Under the pieces are notes generated by a model. That model ran no database searches. It worked only from the letters and a program-made list of their open reading frames with translations, and had not been told where the DNA came from. Below are positions 1 through 11,659 of a DNA stretch of 64,000 bases, in pieces. The DNA is from Sipunculus nudus (taxonomy: Eukaryota > Annelida > Sipuncula > Golfingiida > Sipunculidae), in the NCBI GenBank assembly GCA_026874595.1, contig CM049319.1, positions 57,294,917 through 57,358,916 on the forward strand, read 5' to 3'. The position numbers and the translations under genes were made by a program. How positions within the stretch are numbered: position 1 is the first letter of the stretch; every line of letters begins with the position of its first letter.

Positions 1-140
1 TGCAATGCTGATAGCATTTGTTATGTAGTAGAACTTTATTGATGATAATCACTCAACAGTCTAAGAGTTACTCCATATACTAGTTGACTGATACTACGTT
101 GTAACTTTCACATTGACAAGACTGTTTTGTATGTGATAAC

Positions 141-3100
141 ATGTCCCAAACCGGCACTGATCAGGCTGATCAGGGAGCCGGTGCCCTGAATGAAATGGAA
201 CTGTTGCAGAGGCAGGTTGAGCAGATGCAAGCTCTTCTTCAAAGAGCAGGAATTGATCCACGTCAGCAAAGTGCTCCTCCAAGTGCTAGCCCTCCATTGA
301 GAAGGACTGAGAGGGATGATCCAGTCCCAACTCGTGTAGTTTATACTCGGAGAAAACTGTCTAAATTTGCTGGAGAGAGAGGCAAATTAGAGGACTGGGT
401 CTTAGAGGCCAAAAGTGCTCTTAGAGCCCAAGGTGTACAGGGACAGGAAGCTGTTGAGTTTTTATTAGGCCATTTGGAGGGTCCAGCGAAAAGTGAAATA
501 CGATATGCTCCTGATTCAGAGAAGGTTGATGCAGCCGCGGTATTTACTCTTCTTCAGGAAGCATTTGGTGAACGATTGTCTGCATCTCAGCTGTTAGATA
601 GCTTCTATGGAAGGAAACAGCAGGACAAAGAAACCTTGCGTGATTTCTCATATGGACTCATGAACCTTTTAGACAGAGCTCTGGGCCAGGACCCAGAAGC
701 TGTGGCAAACAGGGACAAAACTCTTCGCGACAGGTTTGCCGAGCGAGTTCATGATTCCGGACTAAGGAGGGAGTTAAAGAGACGCACTAGAGATCAGCCT
801 GAAATCTCTTTTCGTGCATTAAGGGAGGAAGCTATTAGATGGGCGGAGGAAGACTTAGTTCAGCCCACACCGAAAACTGTTAGTTCATATAAGGTCAAAG
901 CAGACGAACCCCCAAGTTCTTATGAGAAGAGCGAGGTCAGGAGATTACTAGAGGTAGTTGAAAAACAGCAGAAGTGCCATGAAGAGCTGCTTCAGAATCA
1001 GCAACAACTGCTAGAGCTCCTGCAGCACCAAAATGTGGGAAACCAGAATCGCCAAATGTCCGAAAATACCGTTAGGAGGGATCAGTCAGAATCACCCCGA
1101 AAGTGTTTCTATTGCTCCTCAACGGACCATCTAATCAGAAATTGTCCTAAACGTGTTGCTAGTAGAAGGGACAAGAAAGGGGCTAATCCAGATGCGAAGA
1201 CTGCTGGTAACACAGGCAGTACCCCTAATGACACCCAGAACAACTCTATTCGGGGGAATCTTGCACCCCAGGCGACAGTTCTAGAGAATACGATTGGTGG
1301 TCGTCCATTGGTTACAGCGAGGGTGGAAGGCGTCGAGTTGAAATGTTTACTAGATACCGGGTCTATGGTTTCTACAATGACTGATGATTTCTTCCACAGA
1401 TACATTGAAAGGGAAGACACCCAACTAGGAGATAAGTGGGTACAGGTTACTGCTGCAAACGGACTAGAGGTACCCTACCAGGGTATTGTCACAGTAAACG
1501 TGGAGATTGATGGCCAGCGGATAGAGGATTGTGGAGTACTAGTAGTCAGTAGAACTTCAGAGGAAGTTACAGAGACCCCGGTCCTGTTAGGTATGAACGT
1601 CATCTCACAGGTTCCACGCTTCTCCGGAATCTTGTGTGAGCCCAAGGCCAAGTTTATACGTATTGCTGGGATGGAAGCCGTTACGATCCCCAAGTCAAGT
1701 TCCTGTGAGATAGCCGCCATAGCGCCTCGTTGGAACATGGTTGGATGTGTGGAGGGATTCTCCCAACCCGTGAAGGGGGCAGTTACTGTCACACCAGCAT
1801 TAGTCACCGTCGGAGGTGGTAAATTACCAATCAGAGTCACGAATATGACTAGTAGGGATGTCACATTGTCCCCAGGGACAAGGATTGGCACCATTTCCCG
1901 TGTCAAGGATATACAGAGCGGGTTGAGTAAAGTTGACGTCACTTTTGAGAATAGGAGAGTGCACCTCAGCCAGATAAGTGGAAAGCCCAGGGAGGACAGA
2001 GCTGATAGAGATATCCTTGATCTCGGGATTGTACATGGATCAGAGGAGGAGAGAGAAAGACTGTTACAGATACTCAATAGACACAGTGAAGTTGTTATGA
2101 AGGCGGGGGATGCTGTTGGTTGTACTAACCTCTTAACACACATGATCAAGACAACAGATGACCTTCCAGTGTCTCAACCTTACAGACGTATTCCGCCACA
2201 CCAGTGGGAGGAAGTTCGACAGCATTTGAAGGAGCTCTGTGAGCAAGGCATTATTAAACGGTCAGTGTCAAATTATGCCTCCCCAGTAGTCCTTGTGAGG
2301 AAGTCATCAGGCAGTTTACGGCTTTGTGTGGACTACCGCCAGCTAAACAAGAAAGTGCGCAGAGATGCTTTTCCTCTGCCGAGGATGAATGAAATCTTAG
2401 ACTCTCTGCATGGGGCCAAATATTTTAGCACATTGGACTTAGCGTCCGCCTACAACCAGATCGAGGTTGCTGAAGAAGACAGACATAAGACAGCTTTTAC
2501 AACCCCAATGGGCCTATATGAATTCATCAGGATGCCTTTCGGACTGTCTAACAGTCCAGCCACGTTCCAGAGGCTCATGACCACAATATTCCAGGATGAC
2601 ATTCTTAACACCATGTTTGTATATCTGGACGATATAATCGTGTATGGGCGAACCGTGGATGAACACCTCAAAAGACTCGAGGAGGTACTGAGTAAATTGA
2701 GCAGATTTGGCCTGAAGTTGAAGTTAAACAAGTGCTCTTTTTTGTGTAGGGAAGTAAGTTTCCTGGGACACTTAGTATCCGGGGACGGAGTGCGTCCTAA
2801 CCCAGATAGAATAGCAGCTGTGAGACAGTGGCCTAAACCTACGACAGTTAAAGAGCTTAGAAGCTTCCTTGGTTTTTGCCAATTCTACCAGCGGTTTGTG
2901 CCAGGCTTTGCTAAAATAGCATCAGTTCTTCATAAGTTAGTAGCGGAAAGTTCAAAGGGGAATTATGGACATCGGAAGCCCAGACGTATTGTGATCACTA
3001 ATCATTGGGATACTAAACATACTGAGGCCTTTGAGCGACTGAAGGAGAAACTGACCATGACCCCAATACTGGCATACCCCGATTTTAACCTTCCTTTCGT

Positions 3101-5288
3101 CCTGGAGGTTGATGCGTCGTTGCGTGGCTTAGGAGCCATCCTTAGTCAAAACCAGAATGGCAGGAACAGGGTTATCTCGTTTGCTAGCCGAGGATTGAGA
3201 GGTGCAGAAAGAAATCCAGCTACTTACAGTGCAAAACGACTGGAGCTCCTGGCACTTAAATGGGCAATATGCGACAAATTTAGAGAATACCTGGAAGGGG
3301 CACAGTTCATCGTCTTTACAGACCATAACCCCTTAACTCATCTATTTACACAGAAGAAACTGCCCGCAACTGAGCAACGTTGGGCCTCAGCTTTAGCCAG
3401 TTTTGATTTTGAAATCAGATACAAGCCAGGCCGTAACAACCAAGCCACAGATGCCCTGTCAAGGTTAGAGGACAGACCATGGGATACTCAAAGTGGCACT
3501 GTGTCAGCCATGTGTGCGAAGGTAGCAGATTCTACCAAGGTTCCAATAACACTGATGTGTCAAGTTTCAAAAGACGCCACCGATGGGGAGGTAGGTGAAG
3601 CTGGGCCAAATCCTCCGAACGGAGTAGCAACTGGTTGGTCTGGTTATAGCCCATCAACCTTGAGCATGATGCAGAAGCGAGATTTGACCATACAACCAGT
3701 GTTCGAGGCATGGAAGAAAGGCAAGAAGCCAGCCTTATCGGTACGGCGTAAATTATGTCAAGATACCCAAAGATTGTTACGTCAGTGGGACAAGTTCATG
3801 GAGCGTGACAATGTTCTTTATCGTGTGATTGATGATCCACATCATGGCAGGCTTGAACAGTTTGTAGTGCCTGAGGTGATGCGAGAGGAGTTTCTGAAAA
3901 TTTGTCATCAAAAGCACGGTCATCAGGGTATTGATAGAACAGAGAGTTTGTTAAGGATGAGATGCTATTGGCCTGGGATGCACAAGTCTGTGACTGATTG
4001 GCTATCGAAATGCGACAGATGTGCCTTAGCTAAAAGAGAAAAGGTTCGCACACCTTTAGGACACCTTCTAGCGTCGGCCCCCCTCGAGGTCGTTGCTATG
4101 GACTTCACCTTACTGGAACCAGCTTCAGATGGGAGGGAGTCAGTGCTGGTGCTGACCGATGTCTTCACTAAGTGGACTGTGGCTATCCCCACCCGGGATC
4201 AGCGAGCTGTAACAGTGGCCAAGGCACTTACCAAGCACTGGTTTAATAGGTTTGGTGCCCCAGCCCGCTTACATTCGGATCAGGGGCGGGACTTTGAGTC
4301 TCAGGTAATTCGCCACCTGTGCGAGCTGTATGGGATAGCACAATCCCGGACCACGGCCTACCATCCTCAGAGAAACGGCCAAGTGGAACGTTTCAACAGA
4401 ACGCTCCACGATCTCCTCCGATCTTTGACACCACACCAGAGAAGAAGGTGGCCTGAGTATTTGGACGACCTGGTCTTTGCTTATAACACCACACCGCACG
4501 CATCGACGGGAGTGTCACCTTTCAAACTAATGTTCGGACGCGACCCAAGATTGGCTCTGGACCGTCTGTTAGGGGACAAACCAGAAGAAGTCACTCCAAC
4601 CTATGATGCTTGGTTGTCAATGCATATTAAACGACTTGCTGATATGTACCTTCACGTGAACCAAAGATTACAACAAAATGCTGATCGAAGGAAAGAATTT
4701 TACGACAAGGGAGCGAAGTCGAGTCCTCTTCAAATTGGTGATAAAGTTTACCGTAGGCATCACGGGAAAGGTCGACAAAAGTGCCAAGATGCATATAGAC
4801 CAGAGACGTACACTATCGTGGATAGGAACGAGGATATAGATATCTATAAGATTCAGAGAGAGGGAGAAGCTGCTCTCTCTAAGTGGTATAACAGGGTAGA
4901 ATTGAAAGCATGTCCACCCAAGGACAGCATCCATGAGAGCCTTTGGGATTTTGAACCACAGGTCGAGGACCAGAGTCCCGATGTCATACATAATGAGAGC
5001 GAAAGCGAGGATAGCGACCAAGAGGTCCTTATTCAGGATTTGTTACCTAGAGCACCAACGGGTGATATGCCTATCCAGGGGGTAGATAGCTGTGATGAAC
5101 AAACCCCACTTCAGGATTCAGCGAGTCAAGACCTGTCAGTTAGAAGGTCGACCCGTGTAACTAAAGGCATGCATTCTAATCCTGGCCATTGGCCACGGTC
5201 TGTGTCACAGTTAATGTTACATACATCTGAGTCTGCAGTACAAGACTTAGCGAGCACAAATCATGATGTAGCAGTAATATGGGTCTAA
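141..5288 (+). CDS. Gag-Pol polyprotein of a Ty3/Gypsy retrotransposon
   Basis: This 1715-residue single-frame polyprotein makes the capsid and the enzymes for reverse transcription and integration. Residues ~70-230 form a Gag capsid region that resembles PNMA/Gypsy-type Gags by eye. A CCHC zinc knuckle follows (C322-X2-C325-X4-H330-X4-C335). The aspartic protease has Asp-Thr-Gly at 405-407. The reverse transcriptase has Tyr-Leu-Asp-Asp at 828-831, followed by RNase H (~985-1120). The integrase has an HHCC zinc finger (~1255-1297), a D,D35E catalytic triad (D1321, D1380, E1416), and a C-terminal GPY/F-like module (~1530-1590). I see no chromodomain or Env. Gag and Pol share one frame with no frameshift or stop between them, unlike many family members. 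The first ATG of the frame gives the expected Gag start. All key residues are present, so the protein looks functional. Confidence 0.95.
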   Translation: MSQTGTDQADQGAGALNEMELLQRQVEQMQALLQRAGIDPRQQSAPPSASPPLRRTERDDPVPTRVVYTRRKLSKFAGERGKLEDWVLEAKSALRAQGVQGQEAVEFLLGHLEGPAKSEIRYAPDSEKVDAAAVFTLLQEAFGERLSASQLLDSFYGRKQQDKETLRDFSYGLMNLLDRALGQDPEAVANRDKTLRDRFAERVHDSGLRRELKRRTRDQPEISFRALREEAIRWAEEDLVQPTPKTVSSYKVKADEPPSSYEKSEVRRLLEVVEKQQKCHEELLQNQQQLLELLQHQNVGNQNRQMSENTVRRDQSESPRKCFYCSSTDHLIRNCPKRVASRRDKKGANPDAKTAGNTGSTPNDTQNNSIRGNLAPQATVLENTIGGRPLVTARVEGVELKCLLDTGSMVSTMTDDFFHRYIEREDTQLGDKWVQVTAANGLEVPYQGIVTVNVEIDGQRIEDCGVLVVSRTSEEVTETPVLLGMNVISQVPRFSGILCEPKAKFIRIAGMEAVTIPKSSSCEIAAIAPRWNMVGCVEGFSQPVKGAVTVTPALVTVGGGKLPIRVTNMTSRDVTLSPGTRIGTISRVKDIQSGLSKVDVTFENRRVHLSQISGKPREDRADRDILDLGIVHGSEEERERLLQILNRHSEVVMKAGDAVGCTNLLTHMIKTTDDLPVSQPYRRIPPHQWEEVRQHLKELCEQGIIKRSVSNYASPVVLVRKSSGSLRLCVDYRQLNKKVRRDAFPLPRMNEILDSLHGAKYFSTLDLASAYNQIEVAEEDRHKTAFTTPMGLYEFIRMPFGLSNSPATFQRLMTTIFQDDILNTMFVYLDDIIVYGRTVDEHLKRLEEVLSKLSRFGLKLKLNKCSFLCREVSFLGHLVSGDGVRPNPDRIAAVRQWPKPTTVKELRSFLGFCQFYQRFVPGFAKIASVLHKLVAESSKGNYGHRKPRRIVITNHWDTKHTEAFERLKEKLTMTPILAYPDFNLPFVLEVDASLRGLGAILSQNQNGRNRVISFASRGLRGAERNPATYSAKRLELLALKWAICDKFREYLEGAQFIVFTDHNPLTHLFTQKKLPATEQRWASALASFDFEIRYKPGRNNQATDALSRLEDRPWDTQSGTVSAMCAKVADSTKVPITLMCQVSKDATDGEVGEAGPNPPNGVATGWSGYSPSTLSMMQKRDLTIQPVFEAWKKGKKPALSVRRKLCQDTQRLLRQWDKFMERDNVLYRVIDDPHHGRLEQFVVPEVMREEFLKICHQKHGHQGIDRTESLLRMRCYWPGMHKSVTDWLSKCDRCALAKREKVRTPLGHLLASAPLEVVAMDFTLLEPASDGRESVLVLTDVFTKWTVAIPTRDQRAVTVAKALTKHWFNRFGAPARLHSDQGRDFESQVIRHLCELYGIAQSRTTAYHPQRNGQVERFNRTLHDLLRSLTPHQRRRWPEYLDDLVFAYNTTPHASTGVSPFKLMFGRDPRLALDRLLGDKPEEVTPTYDAWLSMHIKRLADMYLHVNQRLQQNADRRKEFYDKGAKSSPLQIGDKVYRRHHGKGRQKCQDAYRPETYTIVDRNEDIDIYKIQREGEAALSKWYNRVELKACPPKDSIHESLWDFEPQVEDQSPDVIHNESESEDSDQEVLIQDLLPRAPTGDMPIQGVDSCDEQTPLQDSASQDLSVRRSTRVTKGMHSNPGHWPRSVSQLMLHTSESAVQDLASTNHDVAVIWV

Positions 5289-5452
5289 GACAGTTTTATT
5301 GGTCATGTATATGATTTCTGATCTATCTTTTACATTGCTAGTTTTGAAGGTATAGGACAGCTTACCGTAGGGTTAAGATAAATCACCACTCATGTTATCT
5401 GTACAAGTATGGTAGTGTTGGATGTATGAAGATAACACGAAGGGGGTGCGGG

Positions 5453-6720
5453 TGTAACCGGACGATGTCGGTACATAATTTAGTGTTTTTTATACATTAT
5501 TTGGGATAAGTACGGTTTTTGACTAGTCTTTACGGTAGTTGCATTCAACGAACGAGCTACGTCATCAACCATGTTTAACTTGTATGGAGCTAGGACCGCG
5601 CACTGCTGAGTTGAATTACCGACGTTACAGGTGATGATATGTGTAGAGCAATGCAGAGAATGGTCCAGGTATGTTTCTGTAGTCTTCTGATCAGTTGTAT
5701 CTCCATAGTAATTATGGGCATGAGTTTAGTTTATCTAGTCAGAGCCCAGATGGGCCCGCCATGTTCGGAGACGAGATCTGAGGTACTTTATAACATCTTA
5801 CTCTTTAGTTATTCAGAATTATGACGCGTATGAGAGAAAACCTGTGTTATCATGTGAGATTAATTGTTTGGCAATACTGTGAATCTAGGCCACAGAGTTA
5901 ACACCATGTATCGGCGCAATTAAGGAATCTTGACTTTTGTACATGCGCCCGATAGATGGCGCCACTGGTTGCAAATGGCATCTTGTACTGTTGTAAAGCG
6001 CCTGTTTATCTTCCTGACGCAATTCTGGTATTTGTTGAGAATTAGTATGAACTAAAGGCTCACCAGTTTGTGTATAATAGGAGAATCCATTGAGTATCAC
6101 TTAAGATAGTGTTTCTAAGGTTTAAATTACATATATGCACAGGGTTAATTTTAGGAAATATATCCCATACCCGTCTTGCATGAGATTAAGTCGGATGTAA
6201 GGGTCTGTTGATATTTCAGTATATAAGTCCATTTAGTGAGATGGATGGTTTTATTATTTAGAAGTTATTTCTACCATGCGATGCATATTATTTTCTTTTT
6301 ATTATTTCACAATACAGAGTTGATAGCTACTAATGTGTTCGTTAATACCCATTCTTACCTATAAGGATGCACATATTATGTTGCCTTGTAATTTCTCACT
6401 GTAGATAACTGATTGAGTAGGCATTGTAAATATATGAACAAGAACTGTACGGAAATCAGTCTAATGTGAGGAGTTATCACCTGTATGTTTTGTTTCTTTT
6501 AATATCTGATAGGGAATAATGTAAGACCATACCTAGAGTATATATTGCCAATGTTGTATTTTCATGACATTGTCATTGTTTCGCTTATATTAGAGTTTTA
6601 CTCTATTGTTTCAGATGGAAATACGCCAGCCACACACACATATATTCACACCACATGTACTCATGGAAATAAAGTGAAGTTATGCCAAGTTGTGTCTTAT
6701 TCGTAGTAAAACATACTACA
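5453..6720 (+). repeat. 3' LTR of the Gypsy element
   Basis: The LTR starts TGTAACC directly after a purine tract and ends ...ACATACTACA, giving TGTA/TACA termini. Inside are a TATA-like box (TATAAG, 6222-6227) and a polyadenylation signal (AATAAA, 6668-6673), the order expected for U3-R-U5. At ~1.27 kb it is long for a Gypsy LTR. The boundaries rest on terminal dinucleotides and position, because the second LTR is not in the window. A short frame at 5639-5824 inside it looks like chance. Confidence 0.75.
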
Positions 6721-6768
6721 CTCGGACTCGGACTCGAGTAGCCTGGACTTGGACCCGGACTCGGATGT
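6721..6768 (+). repeat. GGACTC-type hexamer repeats
   Basis: Imperfect tandem hexamers (CTCGGA / CTTGGA / CCCGGA) lie immediately after the 3' LTR. It is a short GC-richer patch in AT-rich DNA, perhaps the target site or a decayed minisatellite. Confidence 0.6.
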
Positions 6769-6879
6769 TGTGAACTCGACTACATCACTGGTTTGATTTC
6801 TCGAAATATATAAACATTAAAAACATATATAGTGCTTGTACATAATTTACTCAAATTTACTGTCAATCAACGCCCACAC

Positions 6880-7185
6880 TAAAAAATAAGCCTTCCATTT
6901 TGAACACCTAAATCAACGCCCTACAGAGCCGACTCTAAAACACGTTCCGGTGTTTATTTGTTAACAGGGTGTTTTCTAATAAACATGTTTCAGTGTTTAT
7001 TTTTAAACAGGATGATTTCCAATAAAAACGTGGTGTTTATATTACATGGTGTTGAAAAATAAACACTGGTGATTTAACATCAACACCTGAATGCGTTTTC
7101 TAGCTTGAGCCAAGTTTAAAACGCCAAATGCCATTTATCCCTGAAGTGACGTTTATTTTTCAACACCTGGTGGTTTTAACATTAG
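6880..7185. repeat. Dispersed repeat with TGGTGTT / AATAAACAC motifs
   Basis: Repeated short motifs (GGTGTTTATT, GAAAAATAAACAC, AACACCTGG) occur in both orientations. A related patch lies at 9655-9801, ending CACCTGGATTTTTTACAGTG. This looks like a decayed MITE family, but I could not fix its ends. Confidence 0.45.
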
Positions 7186-8269
7186 GAATTAACTTGAATT
7201 AATCTCTTTTCAATGTTAATGCAATCTGGAACCATATCAAAATATATTGTGCTATATTTCTGCAATCAATGAATTATAGTAAGGACTGAAAGAATCTAAT
7301 CCATATCATGCGGCTGTATTTTCATCTGAAACACTGAAAACTAATAACAAAGCACTAACACAGATGTGAACCTTTTATTATAATATTCGCATATAATTAT
7401 TCCAGTTCATGAGCAAATAGAATTCAGTCCTTGTTCGTACTGAATAGAGAGACATGGGTCTCGAATGATGTTTTCCTGTAGCATGCAGTTCAAGAATCTG
7501 AAAATAGCACCCCGGATTACAATGAAACCAAGTGATATATATCCTATAGTATACAAAGAGATGGGGGGTACTTATATATATGTAGAGTGTATGCCTGCCG
7601 AAATGTCATAATGTAAGGTATATATAAGTTAAAGAGTCTGCAATCATTATGCACTCAGCTACGGTGTCGCTCCCTGTGATGACCAGCAATCTTGAGACAG
7701 CCTCGTTCCGCTCCTTTTCCTGTAGAGCATAAAGGCTCGGGTGGGCTTAAGTCCTATAAAATAAGAAAAAGGAAAGTATAAGAAAACCACAGCAAAAAGG
7801 CATGAAATATTGTCCAAAATATGTCCATACAAAATATGAACGTGCAGTTTGTTTCCACAATAGTTTAACTACTGTGTTTACCTGTTTCAATATATATTAA
7901 TAATAAAGGATAATATATTCTTTAAATAGAAACAGAATCAAGAGTAAACAATTTTTTAATGCTAAACATATATGCTAGTCTGAATTATAACATTTACCTG
8001 AAATTGGAAATTGATGTGTTGACAATATGATGATATTGATCATTCAAACTTTTATGTATGCATCTAAACCAAATTTTATATATAATACAAGAATACAAAA
8101 TGATTTTCCTGTTTCAGATTATCTTCCCTAAATGTATCAATGGAGTTATATATAATTGACATATTTACATGACACACAAACACCTGTATATAAATATGTG
8201 AGTGTAAAAATATCAGATAACAGTCATACAAACCTACATGGGGGGGGGGGGGACTTGTAGCTAAGTCAT
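7186..8269. other. AT-rich stretch, no gene recognised
   Basis: The stretch is AT-rich with scattered TA runs and a G homopolymer at about 8239-8251. A short reverse-strand frame near 7600-7750 has no recognisable product. The right part may be the decayed 5' portion of the element ending at 9067. Confidence 0.5.
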
Positions 8270-9067
8270 ACCCCACCATACAAATTAGTATACCTTTAAG
8301 TTTGCCCAGCTTTGACCATGGCACATTATTTTCCTCTAAGCACTGTCGATTTTATTTACACTTGATTTACAATAAAAGTGTTGAGCTTTCATAACATAAA
8401 ATTTAAAAGCACTTGTGAAGTATTAAGCTTGTATAGAGTTATGGAAGCCACAGTGTGCTCTATGAGCCAGCCCAGTGCACAGAGCCAGAAAGGCCAGAAA
8501 GGCTCAGTTATAACTTTAAGGGGTTGCAATAGCAGGGAAAATCTGAAAATTCGAGCAGTGATAAAAACTGCATCTATACTCCAAGTTTTGGAAGAACAAA
8601 TCATATATACCTGTTATCATCAAGCTTTTTTTATTATCAAATATATTCCATCATATAACTCTGAGCCCATCACCTTTTCCCCTTATTCATGATTGGTTTC
8701 AGGCCACTATTTTCATATATTATAGAGTGAAATATATACTTTAATATCAAATTTAGTTCATAATAATTTAAAAAGTAAAATTTCAATTTTTACAGCATTA
8801 AATTTCAGTTAATAAATTAAACTTTTATTATACAACAGCTTATCTCCACTTTCTTCCTTATTTATATTAACATGGTCTCATATATCCCCAGTGGGTATTT
8901 AAAACACCTATAACAGTCACATAGTTGAAATACTGAAAATTTTACAAATGTTTGACCTCTTAACTTTTCAAATGCTAAAATATAAAAAATGGGAATAAGT
9001 ACATTATTCATTTGCTAAAATTTACAATTTTCAGCTGAGTGAGTCAACCTATGCTATGGGTCCCTTG
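8270..9067 (+). mobile_element. 5'-truncated AGCTCAGCTGA-family element
   Basis: The stretch aligns by eye with 42115-44400 and, reversed, with 61351-62560. Shared parts are a TTTGCCCAGCTTTGACCATG-type segment, a GGTTTCAGGCCAC segment near 8696, and the 3' end TTTTCAGCTGAG...ATGGGTCCCTTG at 9029-9067. No matching 5' end is visible upstream, so it is truncated or too diverged. Confidence 0.65.
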
Positions 9068-9654
9068 TTGTTGTGTGCCAACTTGATCTTTGTTTATGTA
9101 TATTAATTAATAACTTGTTTAAATATATGTATGCAAATATCTTGTTTATGCATGTATTTAATGTATTCTAAGACTTCCAATATGTTTCTCTGGTAATTAA
9201 ACTTCAAAGCTCTCCTCTTGTCTTGCCGAACGTATTGTATTAACTTGAATTAACATATTACACCTCATTTGTGAGATAAGATTGAGTAATCTATTTTTTT
9301 TTCAGTCATCCCAACTTAAAACATTGCAATATCAATTACGTTTCTTGTTATATGCAAGTTGTAGTAACTTGAGAAAGGTAAGTACTGATCCAATATTTAC
9401 AAGTTATCTCAACTTGAAAAATTGAAGCATCATTGCTGCCTTTCATTTGAGACAATTTATCAGGTTTTACAGTCTAAAAGAACGTTTTATATTGTATTCC
9501 TGTGCTTTATCCCCTACAATGAAAAAGGCATTATTTTTACAAATTATTCATTAATTCAGCGATGCTTCCTGTGATTTCTGAACCGATTGAACACTTATAA
9601 AGAACATTGAAACGTAATTTTAAAGAATGTATGGTTAAATATATCTGCAAGACT

Positions 9655-9801
9655 TGCCAATCAACACCGTGTTGGAAAATAAACGCACATATGTGTTTTC
9701 TGATAAACGCTTTGTGTTTATAGAAAAATGCCTGGTGTTGAAATGTTAACATCTTGAACGCCAAAAACGCCAAATGAACACCTGGATTTTTTACAGTGCA
9801 G
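9655..9801. repeat. Second copy of the TGGTGTT / AATAAACAC repeat
   Basis: It shares the motifs GTGTTGGAAAATAAACGC, GCCTGGTGTTGAAATG and AACGCCAAA with 6880-7185. The flanking DNA (9068-9654 and 9802-10127) is AT-rich, and I recognise nothing in it. Confidence 0.45.
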
Positions 9802-10127
9802 CGAACATATATAAACGACATATATAAGCGTTTAATTGCAAACAACATGTACATATCTGTTTAACCATGGAGGTATAATTAGATTTGCAAATTTTCTTTG
9901 TTTCGCAAAGTTTCCTTTTTCGCGACCTTAAAATAGTCTTAAAGAATCTACACAGAATATATATCGTTTATTATATATATATTAATTATATTATATAAAA
10001 ACATAACACTTTAACCGGGGCCCAATGGAACATCGAACCAGTTGAAATTACCGTTAATTACTGGCAGATATTTTGAAAGATAGGGTATCATTTATAAAAG
10101 CTTAATTATATTCATCTTTGATATACG

Positions 10128-11340
10128 GATACGTACAGGAGCTTCAATTATTATTATTTATAAAAAAAAATCAGTCTTTTACCTTTCATCTTGCCTTCGA
10201 CGAATTGGCCCTTTTATTTATAAAGGTTTTATTTTCGCGATAATTTCCCTTTCGCTAATATCGCAAATTTTCACACCTGGTGAATAAATAGAAAACAACA
10301 GTATTCACGGTTCAAGGTTGAAAAGGTGTTAAGACTCTTAGATCACATAACCTTTACTAAATTAAATATAGCTAATAATGTGCAATGTGCATAAACCCGA
10401 ATTAAGGACTCATGAATCGTGAACAAAATATCTACGTTTATTTAACATGGTCCAGCTGGTCCAAATAATTAACTATATAATAAGGCCCTGTCAAAATTGT
10501 TGCTATAGAGAAATGTCAAGGAAAAAGTCTCTGTTAGGTAAATATTAGGTGGATGGCAAAGAGGTTATACATTGTATATAGATATAAGGCACGGAAACAC
10601 CACCGGAAAGTGTTACGATGACAATGTCAAAGTAGGAAATTATCTGCGGAGAACGTTTGATGGCCATTAAGCTGCGTGTCCACTTATGCGGTACGGATAC
10701 GGATGCGGATGCGGATGCGGATGCGTTTTAAATCGCGCATATGGAATAAAGAAGGAGTGTGTCCACTTGTGTGGTGCGGAGTGCGTGCGTTGAAAAACAT
10801 ATCTAATGGAAACACACGCACAAAATATCCGCATAAGTATCCGCACCGCACACGCACCGCATCCGTACAAGTGGACACGCGGCTTAAGACCTGTTTCTTC
10901 ATAGTAGAAACCGGATGAAAACCCTGGGGATGACCGCGCCCTCATTCGCAAATTATACTCGGGGATAAACATAGTGACCATTTTATTGAGTGCGTCGAGG
11001 GACCTGAAACTTGCAAGTTTCAGTGTCACAGATAACTGTGATTATTCAAGCCGTTTAAGAATGACATGGCGATGTTAATTTCACTTTGCGTGAACTTCTT
11101 TTGTATCTATCGAATATTAAGTCAAGCTATATTATTCCTAAAATGCATTTGGATAATACCACGTAGCCACGAATGACGTCAAACATGTATTTAGGGATCG
11201 GACTACCCCTGAAAGAAAAACAATGCCAAACCCAAATAAAAAAGTATCAGGTTATAATCTTTTTTTTTCTCAATATTACTCATATCAGTAAATAAGTATA
11301 AATTAGAATATCCTGATAATGCCTAATTTTTATTTAGGGG
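10128..11340. repeat. Paralogous block A
   Basis: It is collinear with block B (12485-14870). Shared segments include TTTTCGCGATAATTTCCC near 10230, AAACCCGAATTAAGGACTCA near 10395, GTTTCAGTGTCACAG near 11017 and AATGCATTTGGAT near 11140. Block A carries a TTAA-flanked MITE at 10671-10883 that is missing at the same place in block B. Block A keeps an empty site (TTTAAG, about 11054-11059) where block B has its own insertion. Confidence 0.75.
10671..10883. mobile_element. MITE with TTAA target duplication (piggyBac-like)
   Basis: The left end is GCTGCGTGTCCACTT and the right end is its inverted counterpart (AAGTGGACACGCGGC). TTAA flanks both sides (10667-10670 and 10884-10887). The inside is rich in GGATGC/GGATAC hexamers and has inverted copies, so the whole can fold back. 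Precise TTAA duplications are typical of piggyBac; no transposase is present. A second copy lies at 13932-14244. Confidence 0.75.
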
Positions 11341-11659
11341 GTACTTGATATTCTGGAATATATGACTATGAAACTTACCATCGATATATTTTATTCGGTG
11401 CGTGTGAAACCTTATTGTAAGTTTTTTCACATGCGGGAAACCATGGGTCGGATAGTTAATTAATGAACTCATTCAAAGCTTATATTATCTTTCCAATGTG
11501 ATTATGTGGATAAATTTAGACAAAATAAGCTCCGGTTTGTCGCGAATACGAAATACACAGACTGTGACAAATTCAGATCCGTACGTTTCACAGACAAAGT
11601 TGGTTCTTTTATTTACGTTTATTTTTAGCTCGCCGGAACGAAGTTTATGCAGGAGAACA

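Larger units (their letters stand above)
1..6720 (+). mobile_element. Ty3/Gypsy LTR retrotransposon, 5' LTR outside window
   Basis: The element has an untranslated leader (1-140), a single Gag-Pol frame (141-5288), a 3' non-coding stretch (5289-5452) with a purine-rich tract just before the LTR (about 5439-5452, AGGGGGTGCGGG), and a 3' LTR (5453-6720). Nothing in 1-140 matches the end of the 3' LTR, so the 5' LTR and primer-binding site must lie at or beyond the left edge. No envelope-like frame follows pol. Because the long frame is unbroken, this copy is probably young. Comparing the two LTRs would date it, but only one is visible. The target-site duplication cannot be checked from this window. 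Confidence 0.9.

Noticed and set aside
1-140. 5' LTR or primer-binding site of the Gypsy element
   Set aside because: This stretch shows no match to the 3' LTR end and no clear tRNA complement at its start. The 5' LTR is outside the window.
1109-5021. Several 60-220-codon frames on the minus strand of the Gypsy element
   Set aside because: They are shadows of the Gag-Pol frame on the opposite strand.
5639-5824. Hydrophobic 61-codon frame in the 3' LTR as an Env remnant
   Set aside because: It lies inside the LTR, is short, and lacks any Env motif; a chance frame.
7600-7760. Reverse-strand frame with protein-like text (…LQEKERNEAVSRLLVITGS…) after a pyrimidine tract
   Set aside because: Only about 45 codons, no family recognised, and the best acceptor is out of phase with it. 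A transcript or protein hit would be needed.
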